Below are positions 32,335-41,601 of a stretch of DNA of 64,000 bases, piece after piece. Under the pieces are notes generated by a model. That model saw nothing but the letters and a program-made list of their open reading frames with translations. It ran no database searches and was not told where the DNA came from. This stretch comes from Mycolicibacterium sp. HK-90 (GTDB lineage Bacteria > Actinomycetota > Actinomycetes > Mycobacteriales > Mycobacteriaceae): positions 4,650,001 to 4,714,000 of the forward strand of contig NZ_CP129613.1 of the NCBI RefSeq assembly GCF_030486405.1, written 5' to 3'. Positions within the stretch are counted from its first letter, which is position 1. Each line of letters opens with the position of its first letter. Made by a program: the position numbers and the translations under genes.

Positions 32335-33831
32335 TCAGCCCACGATCAGCTCCGCCGCCTTCTCACCGATCAGCACGCTGGGCGCGTGGGTGTGGCCACG
32401 GATGAGTGTCGGCATCACCGACGCATCAGCGACCCGCAACGCCTCGATGCCCCGCACTCGCAGCTGCGGGTCGACCACGCTGTCGTCGGCGCTGCCCATC
32501 CGGCAGGTGCCGACCGGGTGATACAGCGTGTGCGACACCGAATTCAGTGCCCGCGTGAGTGTTTCGTCATCCAGCGTGGTCGCGTCCACCGGCCGGGCCA
32601 CTTTGCCGACCACATCTCTGAGCGCGGGAGCCTTGGCGATCTCGGCACTCATCTTCAGGCCGGCCATCAGCGCGGTGCGGTCGGCCTCGTCGCTGAGATA
32701 GCGCGGGTCGATGACGGGTTTGTCCATCGGATCGGCCGAGCGCAACGTGACGGTGCCGGTGCTGCGCGGCTTGAGCAGGATCGGGCCCATCACGATGGCG
32801 TGCCCGTACGGGTCCCCTATGCCCTCGTCGAAGAACGGGGCCGGCGCGAAGATCAGTTCCAGGTCAGGCAGATCCAAGTCGGGCCTGCTGCGGACGAACC
32901 CGTACGCCTCGCCGACGTTCGAGGTCAGCATGCCCCGTCGCCGGGTCAGATAGTTGACGAGTTCGAGCGGTTTCTCGGCGGCGAACAGGCTGTCGTTCCG
33001 CACCTCGAAACCCAGCGGAACCACCAGGTGGTCGAGGAGATTGGCGCCGACACCCGGTGCGTGCCGGATCACCTCGATCCCGTGGGAGGCCAGCTGGTCC
33101 CGGTCACCGATGCCGGACAGCATCAGCAGCTGCGGGGAGTTGATCGCTCCCCCGCACAGGATGACCTCGCGGCGGGCCGTCACCACATCTCGGACCCCGC
33201 CCTTGTCGTATTCGACCCCGATGGCTCGGTTACCGGCGAACATGATGCGGGTGACGGTGGCCTCGGTCACCAGCGTGAGGTTTCGGCGCCGCAGCGCGGG
33301 CTTGAGGTAGGCGTCTGCGGTGCTCCACCGGGCGCCACGACGCTGGGTCACCCGGGTTTCGCGAAAGCCGTCGTGCCCGCACTCCTTGGCGGCGGCCAAC
33401 CACGCCGCCGTCGAACTGCGCGGGCTGCGCTGCGGCTCGATGACCAGCGGCCCGGCCTCGATGCGCTTCAGGTACTTTTCGAGGCCGGCGTAGTTCCAGT
33501 CCTCGCCGGCATGATCGCCCCACTCGTCGTAATCGGCCGGGAAGCCCGGCACCCACATCATCGCGTTCATCGACGATGAACCGCCGAGGGTCTTGCCACG
33601 CGGCCAATAGATCCGGCGCCCATCGAGTTCGGGTTGCGGCTCGGTCAGGTAGTCCCAGTCGACCTCACTGCGGAACAACTTCGAGAAGGCCGCCGGGATA
33701 TGGATGAACTTGTTTCGGTCGCGCGGCCCAGCCTCCAGCGCCAGGACCGACACGTCCGGTCGGTCACTCAGCCGCTTCGCCACGACGGCTCCGGCCGAAC
33801 CGGTCCCCACCACGATGTAGTCAGCCTCCAC
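32335..33831 (-). CDS. GMC oxidoreductase (choline dehydrogenase-like, Rv1279-like)
   Basis: 498 aa FAD enzyme. The N-terminal dinucleotide fold YIVVGTGSAGAVVAKRLSD (GxGxxG), GGSSSMNAMMWVPG, the internal GAINSPQLLMLSGIGD signature and the C-terminal HTLYHPVGTCRMG with the conserved active-site His are all present. The GTG start is 27 bp after the SbcC-like gene, in operon with it. Alcohol or aldehyde oxidation is expected; the true substrate of the mycobacterial Rv1279 group is unknown. Confidence 0.93.
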   Translation of the reverse strand: MEADYIVVGTGSAGAVVAKRLSDRPDVSVLALEAGPRDRNKFIHIPAAFSKLFRSEVDWDYLTEPQPELDGRRIYWPRGKTLGGSSSMNAMMWVPGFPADYDEWGDHAGEDWNYAGLEKYLKRIEAGPLVIEPQRSPRSSTAAWLAAAKECGHDGFRETRVTQRRGARWSTADAYLKPALRRRNLTLVTEATVTRIMFAGNRAIGVEYDKGGVRDVVTARREVILCGGAINSPQLLMLSGIGDRDQLASHGIEVIRHAPGVGANLLDHLVVPLGFEVRNDSLFAAEKPLELVNYLTRRRGMLTSNVGEAYGFVRSRPDLDLPDLELIFAPAPFFDEGIGDPYGHAIVMGPILLKPRSTGTVTLRSADPMDKPVIDPRYLSDEADRTALMAGLKMSAEIAKAPALRDVVGKVARPVDATTLDDETLTRALNSVSHTLYHPVGTCRMGSADDSVVDPQLRVRGIEALRVADASVMPTLIRGHTHAPSVLIGEKAAELIVG

Positions 33832-33858
33832 GTGGCGGAGTGTATGCGGCGTGACGGG

Positions 33859-36492
33859 CTAAATGGCCAATTCGATGTGGTGCGCACCGCCCACCGCGGC
33901 GTATCGCTCCGGACTGCAGGTCAGCACGATGACCTGCCCGTCCCCGCCGACCGCGTCGAACACCGCGCCCATCTTGGTCAACCGGTCCGGATCGGTGAAC
34001 CCGAGCGCATCGTCGATGATGACGGGCACGCTGTCCTCCTTGGCCACCATGGTGGCGCCGGCCAGCCGCGCCACGATGGCCAACTGCTCCTTGGCTCCGC
34101 CGGACAGCGACTCATAGGGCACCGTCCGCCCGGACAGCGTGCGGCTGCGGATGTTCAGGTCGCTGTCGACGGCGACCTCGAAGTCCTCGCCGAACACCAG
34201 CCGGCCCAGCCGCTGCACCTCGAGCCGGAACGGATCGGCGTACCGCTGCCGGGTGGCGTCCCGGTGGCGCGCCATCACCGATCGCAGCGTCTCGGCCGCA
34301 CGAGCCCGGCGGTGTACCCGCAGATACTCGGCGTGAGCATGTTCGCGTTCGGTCTCGGCGGCGTCCAGCAGGCCCTTACGTCCCTGCGTGCCGTACACCT
34401 TGAGCCGCGCGGCCACCTCGCGCAGCTCCTCGACCGCCGCGTCGTGACGGGCGCCCAGCAACTCACTGCGGCGCGTCGCCTCGTCCAGCGCGGCTTGCAC
34501 CGAATCCGGTTGGGTGGCTGACAATTCGGTGCGCAGAGCCGTCACCCGGGCCGCAGTGGCGGCGGCGTCCTCGTCGGCGGCTTGGGCCTTGACGGCCAGA
34601 TCGTCGTCCCCGACCTGCGCGCGCTGCACCTCGAGCCGACCACTGGCCACTGTCAACTCGGCCTGCGCCGTGGTGAGTTTGTCGCGCAGCACACTCAGGC
34701 GGGTGGACTTCTCCGAAAGCCGCTGTGCCGCCGCGGCGATCACCTTCCGGCTGGTTTCACTGTCGGCGACGGCCTGGCGATGTGCAGCCACCGCGGCATC
34801 AAGTTCGGTGCGGGCAGTGGCGATGTCCGCGGGGCCGGTCAGCTCGAACAGCCCCGTCTCATCGGGCTGACCGTCCCGCAGCTGCGCGAGGCGTGAGCGC
34901 AGATCCGTCAGCTGGTCCTCGCCCGTCAGCGCATCGACCGTGGCACGCAACCGATCTCGGTTTGCCAGCAGGTCCCTACGGCGCGCTTCCAGGGCCCGTG
35001 CCGCCTCCACCCCGTCGACGCCGGCTGCGGCCAGCGCGGCCGTGAGCGTGGTCTGCGCCTCGTCGAGGCGGGCCCGGGTCTGCGCGGCGGGCGTTCCCGG
35101 CACCACGCGCACGGTGAGCACGCCGGGCACGTCGATCTCGGTGTCAGCGGTGGTGTTGACCGTCCATGGCAGGCCGGCGCCCAGGGCGACCTCGGCGTCG
35201 TCGACTCGGACATCGAGGTTCGCGGTCGCGACGAGTTCGATTCGCGCCGAGGCAAGTTCGGCCTGCCCCGTGGCACGTTCCACCGCCGCCGCAGCGGCCT
35301 CGATGGCCCGCAGCCCGGCATCGTCGAGGGTGATCTCGGCGAGTTCGGGATCGACCCGGTCGAGCTCGCGCATTGCGGCGTCGATCTTGCTCAGCCGGGT
35401 CGCCAGCCGGTCTGCCTCGTCCCGGTCGGTCATCCGGGTCAGGGTGGCACGGGCCGCGTCCACCTGGACGGCGTGCGTTTCCGCGGTGACCCGGGCCTGT
35501 TCGGCGGCCTCCTCGGCGGCCTCCTGAACCGCACGCGCCGTGGTGGTTTCCTCGTCGGCCACGCCCAGTGCCGCGTGCAGTTCGGTGATGGTGGTGGCCC
35601 GTTCGTCGAGCTCGGCGCGCAACCGTCGACGTTCGGTGAGCGCGGCCGCCGAGGCCGACTGAGCAACTCTGGCCGCCTCGGCCACCACCTCGGCCTCTCT
35701 GAGCCGGTTGACCAGTGCGGCCACGGCCTCGGCAGCCGTGCGGGCCGCGACCAGAGCCGCCTGGGCCTGTTCGCGTTGGCCGGCCAGACCGGTGACCTCG
35801 ACGCTGAGTTCGGTGTGCCGGCGCACCGCGTCATCGACCTCGGCGACCGCGGCGGCACACCGCGCCACGTCGTCGTCGGCGGCCGCGAGCCGCTTGGTCA
35901 CCGCGGCCCATTCGCCCGTCGGCCGGCCGGTGGCGGTGAAGTAGCGCAGGTATTCGGCGTCGATCCGCTCGACCAGCAGCGGTTCATCCCCCGACAGCGC
36001 GACGGCCTCACCGGCCGCCACGTCCAGCGCGCGGGCCAGCGCGTCCGAGCCCGACAGGTCGACCGGTGCGGTCGAGCTCGCCTGCAGCACCCGCTGGGCC
36101 TGCCACAGGCTGGTGTCCACCGTCTCGGTGAGCATGGCCAGTACCCGCTCGTGCGCCTCGTCGCCGCTGAGCTGTTCCCGGACCGGGGCCAGCACCGTCA
36201 ACTGCGTCTCGGCGCGCTTGTGAAACCGCTTGCGATACACGAACCGGTAAGGGCCGGTGGAGATTTCGGCCGTCACCTCGGCACCGACATCGGCGTGGGT
36301 GGGCTTGACCTGCTTGACTTCCTTCTTGCCCGAGCGGTCCTTGGCCTCCAGCAGCAGATCCAGCGCCTCGATCATCGAGGACTTGCCGATCTCGTTGGCC
36401 CCGCTGACCACCACCACACCGTGATCGGGGAACTCGATCTCGCGGTGGGTGATGCCGCGGTAGTTGGTCAGGACCAGGCGGTGCAGTTTCAT
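33859..36492 (-). CDS. SbcC/Rad50-like ATPase with central coiled coil (Rv1278-like)
   Basis: 877 aa. The N-terminal half-site has LTNYRGITHREIEFPD and Walker A SGANEIGKSSMIEAL. About 600 residues of Ala/Glu/Arg-rich coiled coil follow, then the C-terminal half-site with the YESLSGGAKEQLAIVARLA signature and VPVIIDDALGF Walker B. There is no clear CxxC zinc hook in the middle. The ATG overlaps the stop of the nuclease partner by four bases. Likely a DNA end-processing complex; this pair is distinct from a canonical SbcCD. Confidence 0.92.
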   Translation of the reverse strand: MKLHRLVLTNYRGITHREIEFPDHGVVVVSGANEIGKSSMIEALDLLLEAKDRSGKKEVKQVKPTHADVGAEVTAEISTGPYRFVYRKRFHKRAETQLTVLAPVREQLSGDEAHERVLAMLTETVDTSLWQAQRVLQASSTAPVDLSGSDALARALDVAAGEAVALSGDEPLLVERIDAEYLRYFTATGRPTGEWAAVTKRLAAADDDVARCAAAVAEVDDAVRRHTELSVEVTGLAGQREQAQAALVAARTAAEAVAALVNRLREAEVVAEAARVAQSASAAALTERRRLRAELDERATTITELHAALGVADEETTTARAVQEAAEEAAEQARVTAETHAVQVDAARATLTRMTDRDEADRLATRLSKIDAAMRELDRVDPELAEITLDDAGLRAIEAAAAAVERATGQAELASARIELVATANLDVRVDDAEVALGAGLPWTVNTTADTEIDVPGVLTVRVVPGTPAAQTRARLDEAQTTLTAALAAAGVDGVEAARALEARRRDLLANRDRLRATVDALTGEDQLTDLRSRLAQLRDGQPDETGLFELTGPADIATARTELDAAVAAHRQAVADSETSRKVIAAAAQRLSEKSTRLSVLRDKLTTAQAELTVASGRLEVQRAQVGDDDLAVKAQAADEDAAATAARVTALRTELSATQPDSVQAALDEATRRSELLGARHDAAVEELREVAARLKVYGTQGRKGLLDAAETEREHAHAEYLRVHRRARAAETLRSVMARHRDATRQRYADPFRLEVQRLGRLVFGEDFEVAVDSDLNIRSRTLSGRTVPYESLSGGAKEQLAIVARLAGATMVAKEDSVPVIIDDALGFTDPDRLTKMGAVFDAVGGDGQVIVLTCSPERYAAVGGAHHIELAI

Positions 36493-37649
36493 GCCGCACC
36501 CCGCCGGTCCACCAACCGGAGCAGCAGCCCGAGCGCGGCGCGCGCATCTTCGGCCCCGGCGCCCTCGGTACGTGCCGTCGCCACCAGCTCATCGACGGCG
36601 GCCGCCGCGAACCCGCCGATACCCAGATCGTCGAACTCGCCGTCGGCGGGCAGCACCGCGATCTCGGTATGCCGCTCCCAGAGGGTCAGCGCCGCGAACA
36701 GCCGGGCGTACTTGTCCAGGCACGCGTCCAGCGTCGCCTTGTCCGTCACGGTCAGGGAACCCGTCAGCGCCAGGCGCACCACGGTGCGTTCCTTGTCGGC
36801 CAGCAGATCGAGGTTGAGATCCAGATCGGCCACGTCCCGGTCGGTGTCCACCTCACGGCGCAAGGTGACGAACCGCCACCGGCCCACTCGCCGCGAATCA
36901 ACCTGGACCGCGCGATGGGGATCGGTCTCGTCGACCTCGACAACGAGCACGTGACCCGGGTCGGATTCGATGTCGTCGTAGTTGGTCACCTCGGGCGAAC
37001 CCGAGTACCACACCCGACCGGTGGACCCGACCTCGGTACGAGAATGTTTGTCCCCCAAGGCCACATAGTGAACGGCCCCGCGGGCCAGGGCATCCTCGAC
37101 CGCCGACAGCCGGATCAGTGAAGGCTTGTCCTTGTCCGGATCGAGGATGTCGACCCCGCCGTGGCCCACCACGATCCGGGTGACCCCGTCGGACGGAAGC
37201 TCGGCGAGCACATCGCCCAGCAGGTCGGAGGTCGGCGCCTTCGATCGCCACGGTGCGGCCACGATCTCCAATCCGGGCCGCACCTCGTGGACCCCGGCAC
37301 GGTCCAGGACCACGACGTTGTCCGGGCATTCCGCGATGAACAGGGCACTCGTGTAGACGGATGCGGCATCCAGCGGGTCATGGTTGCCCGGCAGCAGATA
37401 CACCGGCACTCCGATGGCACGCATGGCCTCCAGCGACAAGCTGACATCGCGCGGGGCCAGCTGGTTGTGCTCGAACACGTCGCCCGAGACCACCACGAAC
37501 TCCGCACCCGAGTCCGCGGCCACCTGGCCGAGGGCGGCCACCGCCTCCCGGCGCGACGCCGAGTACCTGGGCTGCGCTTCGCCGTCACCGGCACTGAGGA
37601 AGTGACGGGTCATGCCGAGCTGCCAGTCGGCTGTGTGTAGAAAACGCAT
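36489..37649 (-). CDS. SbcD/Mre11-like metallophosphoesterase (Rv1277-like)
   Basis: 386 aa. Motifs in order: RFLHTADWQLGM (Asp/His metal ligands), VVSGDVFEHNQL, LPGNHDPLDAAS and VGHGGVDI, with a later ALGDKHSRTEV. All five phosphoesterase motifs are in place, so it should be an active Mn-dependent nuclease. It is first in the operon nuclease, ATPase, GMC oxidoreductase. The region upstream (37650-37897) has no gene I can support. Confidence 0.93.
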   Translation of the reverse strand: MRFLHTADWQLGMTRHFLSAGDGEAQPRYSASRREAVAALGQVAADSGAEFVVVSGDVFEHNQLAPRDVSLSLEAMRAIGVPVYLLPGNHDPLDAASVYTSALFIAECPDNVVVLDRAGVHEVRPGLEIVAAPWRSKAPTSDLLGDVLAELPSDGVTRIVVGHGGVDILDPDKDKPSLIRLSAVEDALARGAVHYVALGDKHSRTEVGSTGRVWYSGSPEVTNYDDIESDPGHVLVVEVDETDPHRAVQVDSRRVGRWRFVTLRREVDTDRDVADLDLNLDLLADKERTVVRLALTGSLTVTDKATLDACLDKYARLFAALTLWERHTEIAVLPADGEFDDLGIGGFAAAAVDELVATARTEGAGAEDARAALGLLLRLVDRRGAA

Positions 37650-37897
37650 CGGCTCCGTCCCTCCTCATCGGCTCTGTTTGCCAGGCACCGCGAGTGTAGG
37701 ACTGGGGGCCGACAAGTCCGGTGAGGCGCGGCGGGCTACCCGCCACCCAGCGGTCATCGCGCGCTCGACGACCAGCCGAACCGCGCTCGGTCACCGCACC
37801 TCAACGCGATGGGCGTAGTCGCGATAGTGCGGCAAATCCATTGGTGCACCCGACGTTTCGAAGAACCTGAATCGCCACCGGCAGCGCGGCAACCGCC

Positions 37898-38722
37898 TTA
37901 CCCGTGTGCATCCAGCCTGAACAGGTTCAACTTGTAGGTCTTCACGATCGAGGGCGCCAACCGGGCCATCAAGCGCAAACCGTAGCGGTAACGTGCCGGC
38001 CAGGTCTTGCCCACCTCGGGTTGGGGCTGGGCGAACGTGCGCGATTCGACCAGCCGCAGCCCCCACTCCTCCAGGCGGCGGGGATTCTCGCAAACCCATT
38101 GCATGCGAGCGGAAACCGACTTCATCGCACCGTTTCGGTCTTGATTGTTCATCATCGCGGCGCCACCGGTGTCGAAGGCGAGCAGCGAGCCGTCGAAGCG
38201 CGAGGCCAGTTGGCGCACGACGGTGCGGACCTGATCCTCGGACAGGTAGAGCAGAACGGCCTCACTGACGAAGAAGTACGGGCCCGGCGCGGCGGCGACC
38301 GTCTCGAACCAGTCGGTTTCCAGCACCGAGCCCGCCACCATGGTGCACCGACCCTGTTGTTCGAAGAAGCGCCGCCGCAGTGCGATCGAGTCGGGCAGAT
38401 CCAGGTCGAACCAGCGCACCTGCCCGTTGTCGAGCCGGTCGAATCGGGTGTTCAACCCGGTTCCCAGTTCGACGACCGTCCCGGCCGGGTTCTCGGCGAG
38501 AAACCGCCGCACCCAGCCGTCGAAGATCGCGGTGCGGAGCACCGATCCGGGCAACGACGGACCCTTGAATCGGGTGAAGTCGTAGTCGATGTCGCCGACC
38601 AACTGCACCGCACGCCGATCGCCCAGCACCGGACGGCGGGACTCGGCGTCGAGTGCCCGTCCGTACAGCGGGATCAGCAGGGTCTCTTGCACTGCGCCGA
38701 GTTCAGGTTCGACGTTGTTCAC
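37898..38722 (-). CDS. SAM-dependent methyltransferase, leucine carboxyl methyltransferase family
   Basis: 274 aa from GTG 38722 (VNNVEPELGAVQETLL). The LCM fold is shown by RRAVQLVGDIDYDF, GTVVELGTGLNTRFDRL (SAM-binding), RWFDLDLPDSIALRRRFF and YFFVSEAVLLYLSEDQVRTVV. Such mycobacterial enzymes often methylate small acids or polyketide-type products. It is divergent from a TetR gene across a 97-bp gap that holds a TTTAC-N4-GTAAA palindrome, so TetR control is likely. Confidence 0.88.
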   Translation of the reverse strand: MNNVEPELGAVQETLLIPLYGRALDAESRRPVLGDRRAVQLVGDIDYDFTRFKGPSLPGSVLRTAIFDGWVRRFLAENPAGTVVELGTGLNTRFDRLDNGQVRWFDLDLPDSIALRRRFFEQQGRCTMVAGSVLETDWFETVAAAPGPYFFVSEAVLLYLSEDQVRTVVRQLASRFDGSLLAFDTGGAAMMNNQDRNGAMKSVSARMQWVCENPRRLEEWGLRLVESRTFAQPQPEVGKTWPARYRYGLRLMARLAPSIVKTYKLNLFRLDAHG

Positions 38723-38759
38723 GGTTGGGTGCCCTCCGGTTGGTGATAACGCTGTACGC

Positions 38760-38773
38760 TTTACTAAGGTAAA
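38760..38773. promoter_or_regulatory. Palindrome in the methyltransferase/tetR divergent promoter
   Basis: TTTAC-TAAG-GTAAA is a 5-bp-arm inverted repeat in the gap between the two divergent genes, placed to control both. The flanking sequence TTTACTAAGGTAAACCTAA has 13 of 19 matches to the mycobacterial iron box, which is too weak to claim IdeR control. Confidence 0.4.
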
Positions 38774-38819
38774 CCTAATCAGCCCTGTTGTCAGGGCCAC
38801 CCGGAGCACATAGGGAGAC

Positions 38820-39458
38820 ATGACACCGCTCACCGCGATCCGCCGCAGCCGCCGCATGGAGGGCCCACTGACGCAGGCCACCATCGTCGAGGCGGCGATG
38901 GCCATCGCGCGTACCGAAGGCATCGAAGCCCTGACCATGCGCCGGCTGGCCGCGGACCTGCGCACCGCCCCGATGTCGGTGTACCGCCATATCGCGGATC
39001 GCCAGGAGATCCTGGTCGCGATGCTCGACGCGGTCGCCGCGGGCATCGTGCTACCGCCGGTGGCCGGCGAGGCAGATGCCGAGATCATCGGAGTGTTCAC
39101 GGCGATACACGATGCGTTGCGCGCCGATGTCTGGGCCGTCGACCTGATCGTCGTCAACAAGCTCGCCAGTGCTCAGATCCTGCCCGCGATCGAGCGCATC
39201 TACGTGGCGATGCAGTCCGCCGGCCTGTCGGCGGCCGACACCGCGGCGGGTTACGCCTTGCTGTGGCAGTACACCGTGGGAGAACTGCTCGACACCGCGC
39301 GGAGTCAAGCCGACGAATACCGAAAGCAGATGGTGCGGAACTCGGACCGTCGGAGATTTCCCGTCCTGCACGACGTACTCACCGGGGCACCCGATGCCGA
39401 ATCCGAAACCCGTTATGTCGCGAATCTCCGCCGAATCGTCGACGGAATCCTGATCTGA
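38820..39458 (+). CDS. TetR-family regulator with TetR_C-type ligand domain
   Basis: 212 aa, ATG with GGGAGA upstream. The HTH is LTQATIVEAAMAIARTEG followed by LTMRRLAADLRTAPMSVYRHIADRQEIL, which is the TetR subclass with APMSVYRH. The rest is a helical TetR_C-like domain with many Ala residues. The luciferase-like gene starts 15 bp downstream, so the two are co-transcribed. The likely operator lies in the divergent gap. Confidence 0.92.
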   Translation: MTPLTAIRRSRRMEGPLTQATIVEAAMAIARTEGIEALTMRRLAADLRTAPMSVYRHIADRQEILVAMLDAVAAGIVLPPVAGEADAEIIGVFTAIHDALRADVWAVDLIVVNKLASAQILPAIERIYVAMQSAGLSAADTAAGYALLWQYTVGELLDTARSQADEYRKQMVRNSDRRRFPVLHDVLTGAPDAESETRYVANLRRIVDGILI

Positions 39459-39473
39459 AGTAGGTGGCGCTCG

Positions 39474-40535
39474 ATGGCTGGAGAAACTGGGACCGAGACG
39501 CATGACCGGCGCGTCAAACTCGGTGTCCTGCTGAACATGGGCGCCGGCCTGGGCACGGGGCCCGGCGAGGTATTCGACTTCACCGTCGAGCAGGCCACGG
39601 CCGCGGAGCAACTCGGCTACGACGAACTGTGGGTCACGGAGCACCATTTCATCCGCTTCGGGATCAACCCCAGCGCGGTGACCACCGCGGCGTTCCTTCT
39701 CGGTCGCACCTCGCGCATCAGCGTCGGCACCGCGGTCGCCCTCTCGCCGCTGTACCACCCCGTCGACCTCGCCGAGCGGACCGCGCTGCTCGACCAGTTG
39801 AGTCACGGCAGGTTCGTCCTCGGCCTCGGCCGCGGCGGGTACCGGCGCGACTTCGACGTACTCGACATCGATTACGCGCGGTGGGACGGCGAGCCGATGA
39901 CCGGCGCGCAACGGATTCTCGACCTGTGGGCCTCCACCGACAGCGTCGAGATCCAGCCACCGGCACGCACCCGCCCGCACCCCGAACTACTGCTCGCCAC
40001 CTCAAGTCCCGCCGGTGTCGATTTCGCCGCCCGCAATGGTCTTGCGCTGCAACATTATTTCGCCGTGCCGGCAGAGCAGCGCGTGCGGCTCGAAGCGCGT
40101 TACGCCGAACTCCTCGGCGACGGCCGGCCGGCGCCCGACCATCTGCACACCCTGATCGTCGTCGTGGACGACGGCCCAGACGTGCGGGAGCGGCTGGAGG
40201 CATCGCTGCGCACATCGTTCCGCGACGGCGATCACCCGCACGTGCCGCAGGCGGGCGACCGGCACATCGGACCCGACGGAAAGCCGGTCGACAGGGACGC
40301 GATGGCGACGTCCGTCGCCAACCTCGCGATCGTCGGGGGCCCGAACCAGGTCGCCGACGAACTCGGGCGGTTCATGGAGACCACCGGAGCCACCCGAATC
40401 GCCGTCTACCACGAGGCCATCGGAGATCCGGCCACCACGATGAAGTCCTTGCAGGATTTTGCGATCCTCGTCGCGCCGCAGATCGGCGCAGCAGCGCCGA
40501 TCGAATCATCGGGTTCCCGTACGGTGAGACGGTGA
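39474..40535 (+). CDS. LLM-class flavin-dependent oxidoreductase
   Basis: 353 aa bacterial-luciferase-fold enzyme. It shows KLGVLLNMG at the first strand, AAEQLGYDELWVTEHHFIRFG with the conserved His pair, ISVGTAVALSPLYHPVDLAERTALLDQLSHGRFVLGLGRGGYRRDF and NLAIVGGPNQVADEL. It would use FMN or F420 with an unknown substrate. The next gene starts inside its stop codon (GTGA), so sixA is translationally coupled to it. Confidence 0.92.
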   Translation: MAGETGTETHDRRVKLGVLLNMGAGLGTGPGEVFDFTVEQATAAEQLGYDELWVTEHHFIRFGINPSAVTTAAFLLGRTSRISVGTAVALSPLYHPVDLAERTALLDQLSHGRFVLGLGRGGYRRDFDVLDIDYARWDGEPMTGAQRILDLWASTDSVEIQPPARTRPHPELLLATSSPAGVDFAARNGLALQHYFAVPAEQRVRLEARYAELLGDGRPAPDHLHTLIVVVDDGPDVRERLEASLRTSFRDGDHPHVPQAGDRHIGPDGKPVDRDAMATSVANLAIVGGPNQVADELGRFMETTGATRIAVYHEAIGDPATTMKSLQDFAILVAPQIGAAAPIESSGSRTVRR

Positions 40536-41044
40536 GCGACTCCCACCGCACCCTGCTGCTGATGCGCCACGCCAAGTCGGACTATCCCGACGGGGTGGCC
40601 GACCATGAGCGCCCGCTGGCCGCCCGTGGCATCCGGGAGGCCGCGCTGGCCGGCGACTGGATCCGGGCGAACTACTCCCCGGTGGACGCGGTGTTGTGTT
40701 CGACGGCCACGCGGACCCGCCAGACCTTGGAGCGCACCGGCATCGAGGCACCCGTGCAGTACGCCGAGCGCATCTACGACGCCAGGCCGGGCACCGTCAT
40801 CGACGAGATCAACGGCGTGTCGTCACATTTCGCCGCCGACCCGTCCACGGTGTTGCTGATCGGCCACGAACCGGCCATGTCCGCGGTCGCTCTCGGCCTG
40901 GCCGACGGCTCCAACCGGACTGCGGCGGAAAGCATCTCGCTGAAGTTCCCGACCTCGGCGATCGCTGTCCTACGCACCAGCGGCTCCTGGGACCAGCTCG
41001 CGCTGGGCGGCGCGGCGCTGGTGCGCTTCCACATACCCCGCTAG
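40532..41044 (+). CDS. sixA: SixA-like phosphohistidine phosphatase
   Basis: 170 aa histidine-phosphatase-superfamily protein. The N-terminal catalytic LLLMRHAKSDYP (RHG-type Arg-His), RPLAARGIREA, LCSTATRTRQTLE and the later LIGHEPAMSAVA with the second catalytic His are all present. SixA enzymes remove phosphate from His-phosphorylated proteins. GTG start overlaps the upstream oxidoreductase stop. It ends in a 4-bp tail overlap with lprC. Rv1276c-like by position and sequence. Confidence 0.92.
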   Translation: MSDSHRTLLLMRHAKSDYPDGVADHERPLAARGIREAALAGDWIRANYSPVDAVLCSTATRTRQTLERTGIEAPVQYAERIYDARPGTVIDEINGVSSHFAADPSTVLLIGHEPAMSAVALGLADGSNRTAAESISLKFPTSAIAVLRTSGSWDQLALGGAALVRFHIPR

Positions 41045-41601
41045 GAGTTCGTGGCCAGCGTGAGCTCCATCAGCTTGGTGGCCATCGGGCAGGCATCGAT
41101 CCCCGGGCCCTGCGGATTGACCCACCAGCCGACCACACCGGCCGCGTCGCTGGCCACACCGCACGCGCCGTTGAGACCCTGGGGCCTCATGATGATCGAA
41201 TCCACACCGGCGATCCGGCGGGTCTCGATCGCGTACTGCAGCTTCTCGGCGGTCTGACGCTCGTTGTCCAGGCTGCCCTGCTCGTACCAGAACCGGGTGA
41301 TGTCGACCAGGCCGGCCGGGTTGGCCGCCTGCCAGCGGCACACCGCGCCGACGAACGTGCTCTGGATGTCCAGCGGATCGGCACCGACCGTCTCGGCCAG
41401 GATGTCCTCGGTCAGGACATCGCATTCCTTGAGCAGATTCGGGTAGGTCTTCTCGGAATTGTTGTTGCTGGGACCGCCACCGGAACCCGCCTTGGCCGCG
41501 GTGCCGTCCACCGTCTTGGTGCAACCCGTCAGCCCGGCGAACACCGCCAGCACGGCGACCAGCCCGGCGGCCCCGCGTCGCATCTTCACCGCGGCGCTCA
41601 T
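41041..41601 (-). CDS. lprC: DUF3558 lipoprotein LprC
   Basis: 186 aa. The signal peptide ends in the lipobox FAGLTGC, giving a lipid-anchored envelope protein. The mature part has the DUF3558 pattern with CDVLTEDIL near the start and a Cys-rich end (GACGVAS, GIDACPMATKL). The ATG overlaps the lprB stop (ATGA). It is the second of a tandem DUF3558 pair, as with lprB/lprC of M. tuberculosis. Function unknown. Confidence 0.9.
   Translation of the reverse strand: MSAAVKMRRGAAGLVAVLAVFAGLTGCTKTVDGTAAKAGSGGGPSNNNSEKTYPNLLKECDVLTEDILAETVGADPLDIQSTFVGAVCRWQAANPAGLVDITRFWYEQGSLDNERQTAEKLQYAIETRRIAGVDSIIMRPQGLNGACGVASDAAGVVGWWVNPQGPGIDACPMATKLMELTLATNS

Noticed and set aside
37650..37897. A small gene between the SbcD-like gene and the methyltransferase
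   Set aside because: Frames there have no domain, no ribosome site and low-complexity Arg/Pro composition; I see only non-coding sequence.
38755..38773. IdeR iron box
   Set aside because: Only 13 of 19 positions match; the sequence is better explained as a TetR palindrome.
38723..39160. N-terminal extension of the methyltransferase frame
   Set aside because: It would run antisense through the TetR gene; family alignment begins at the GTG at 38722.
39629..40531. Long extension of the SixA frame into the LLM gene
   Set aside because: Arg-rich shadow; the GTG at 40532 in a GTGA overlap gives a complete SixA fold.
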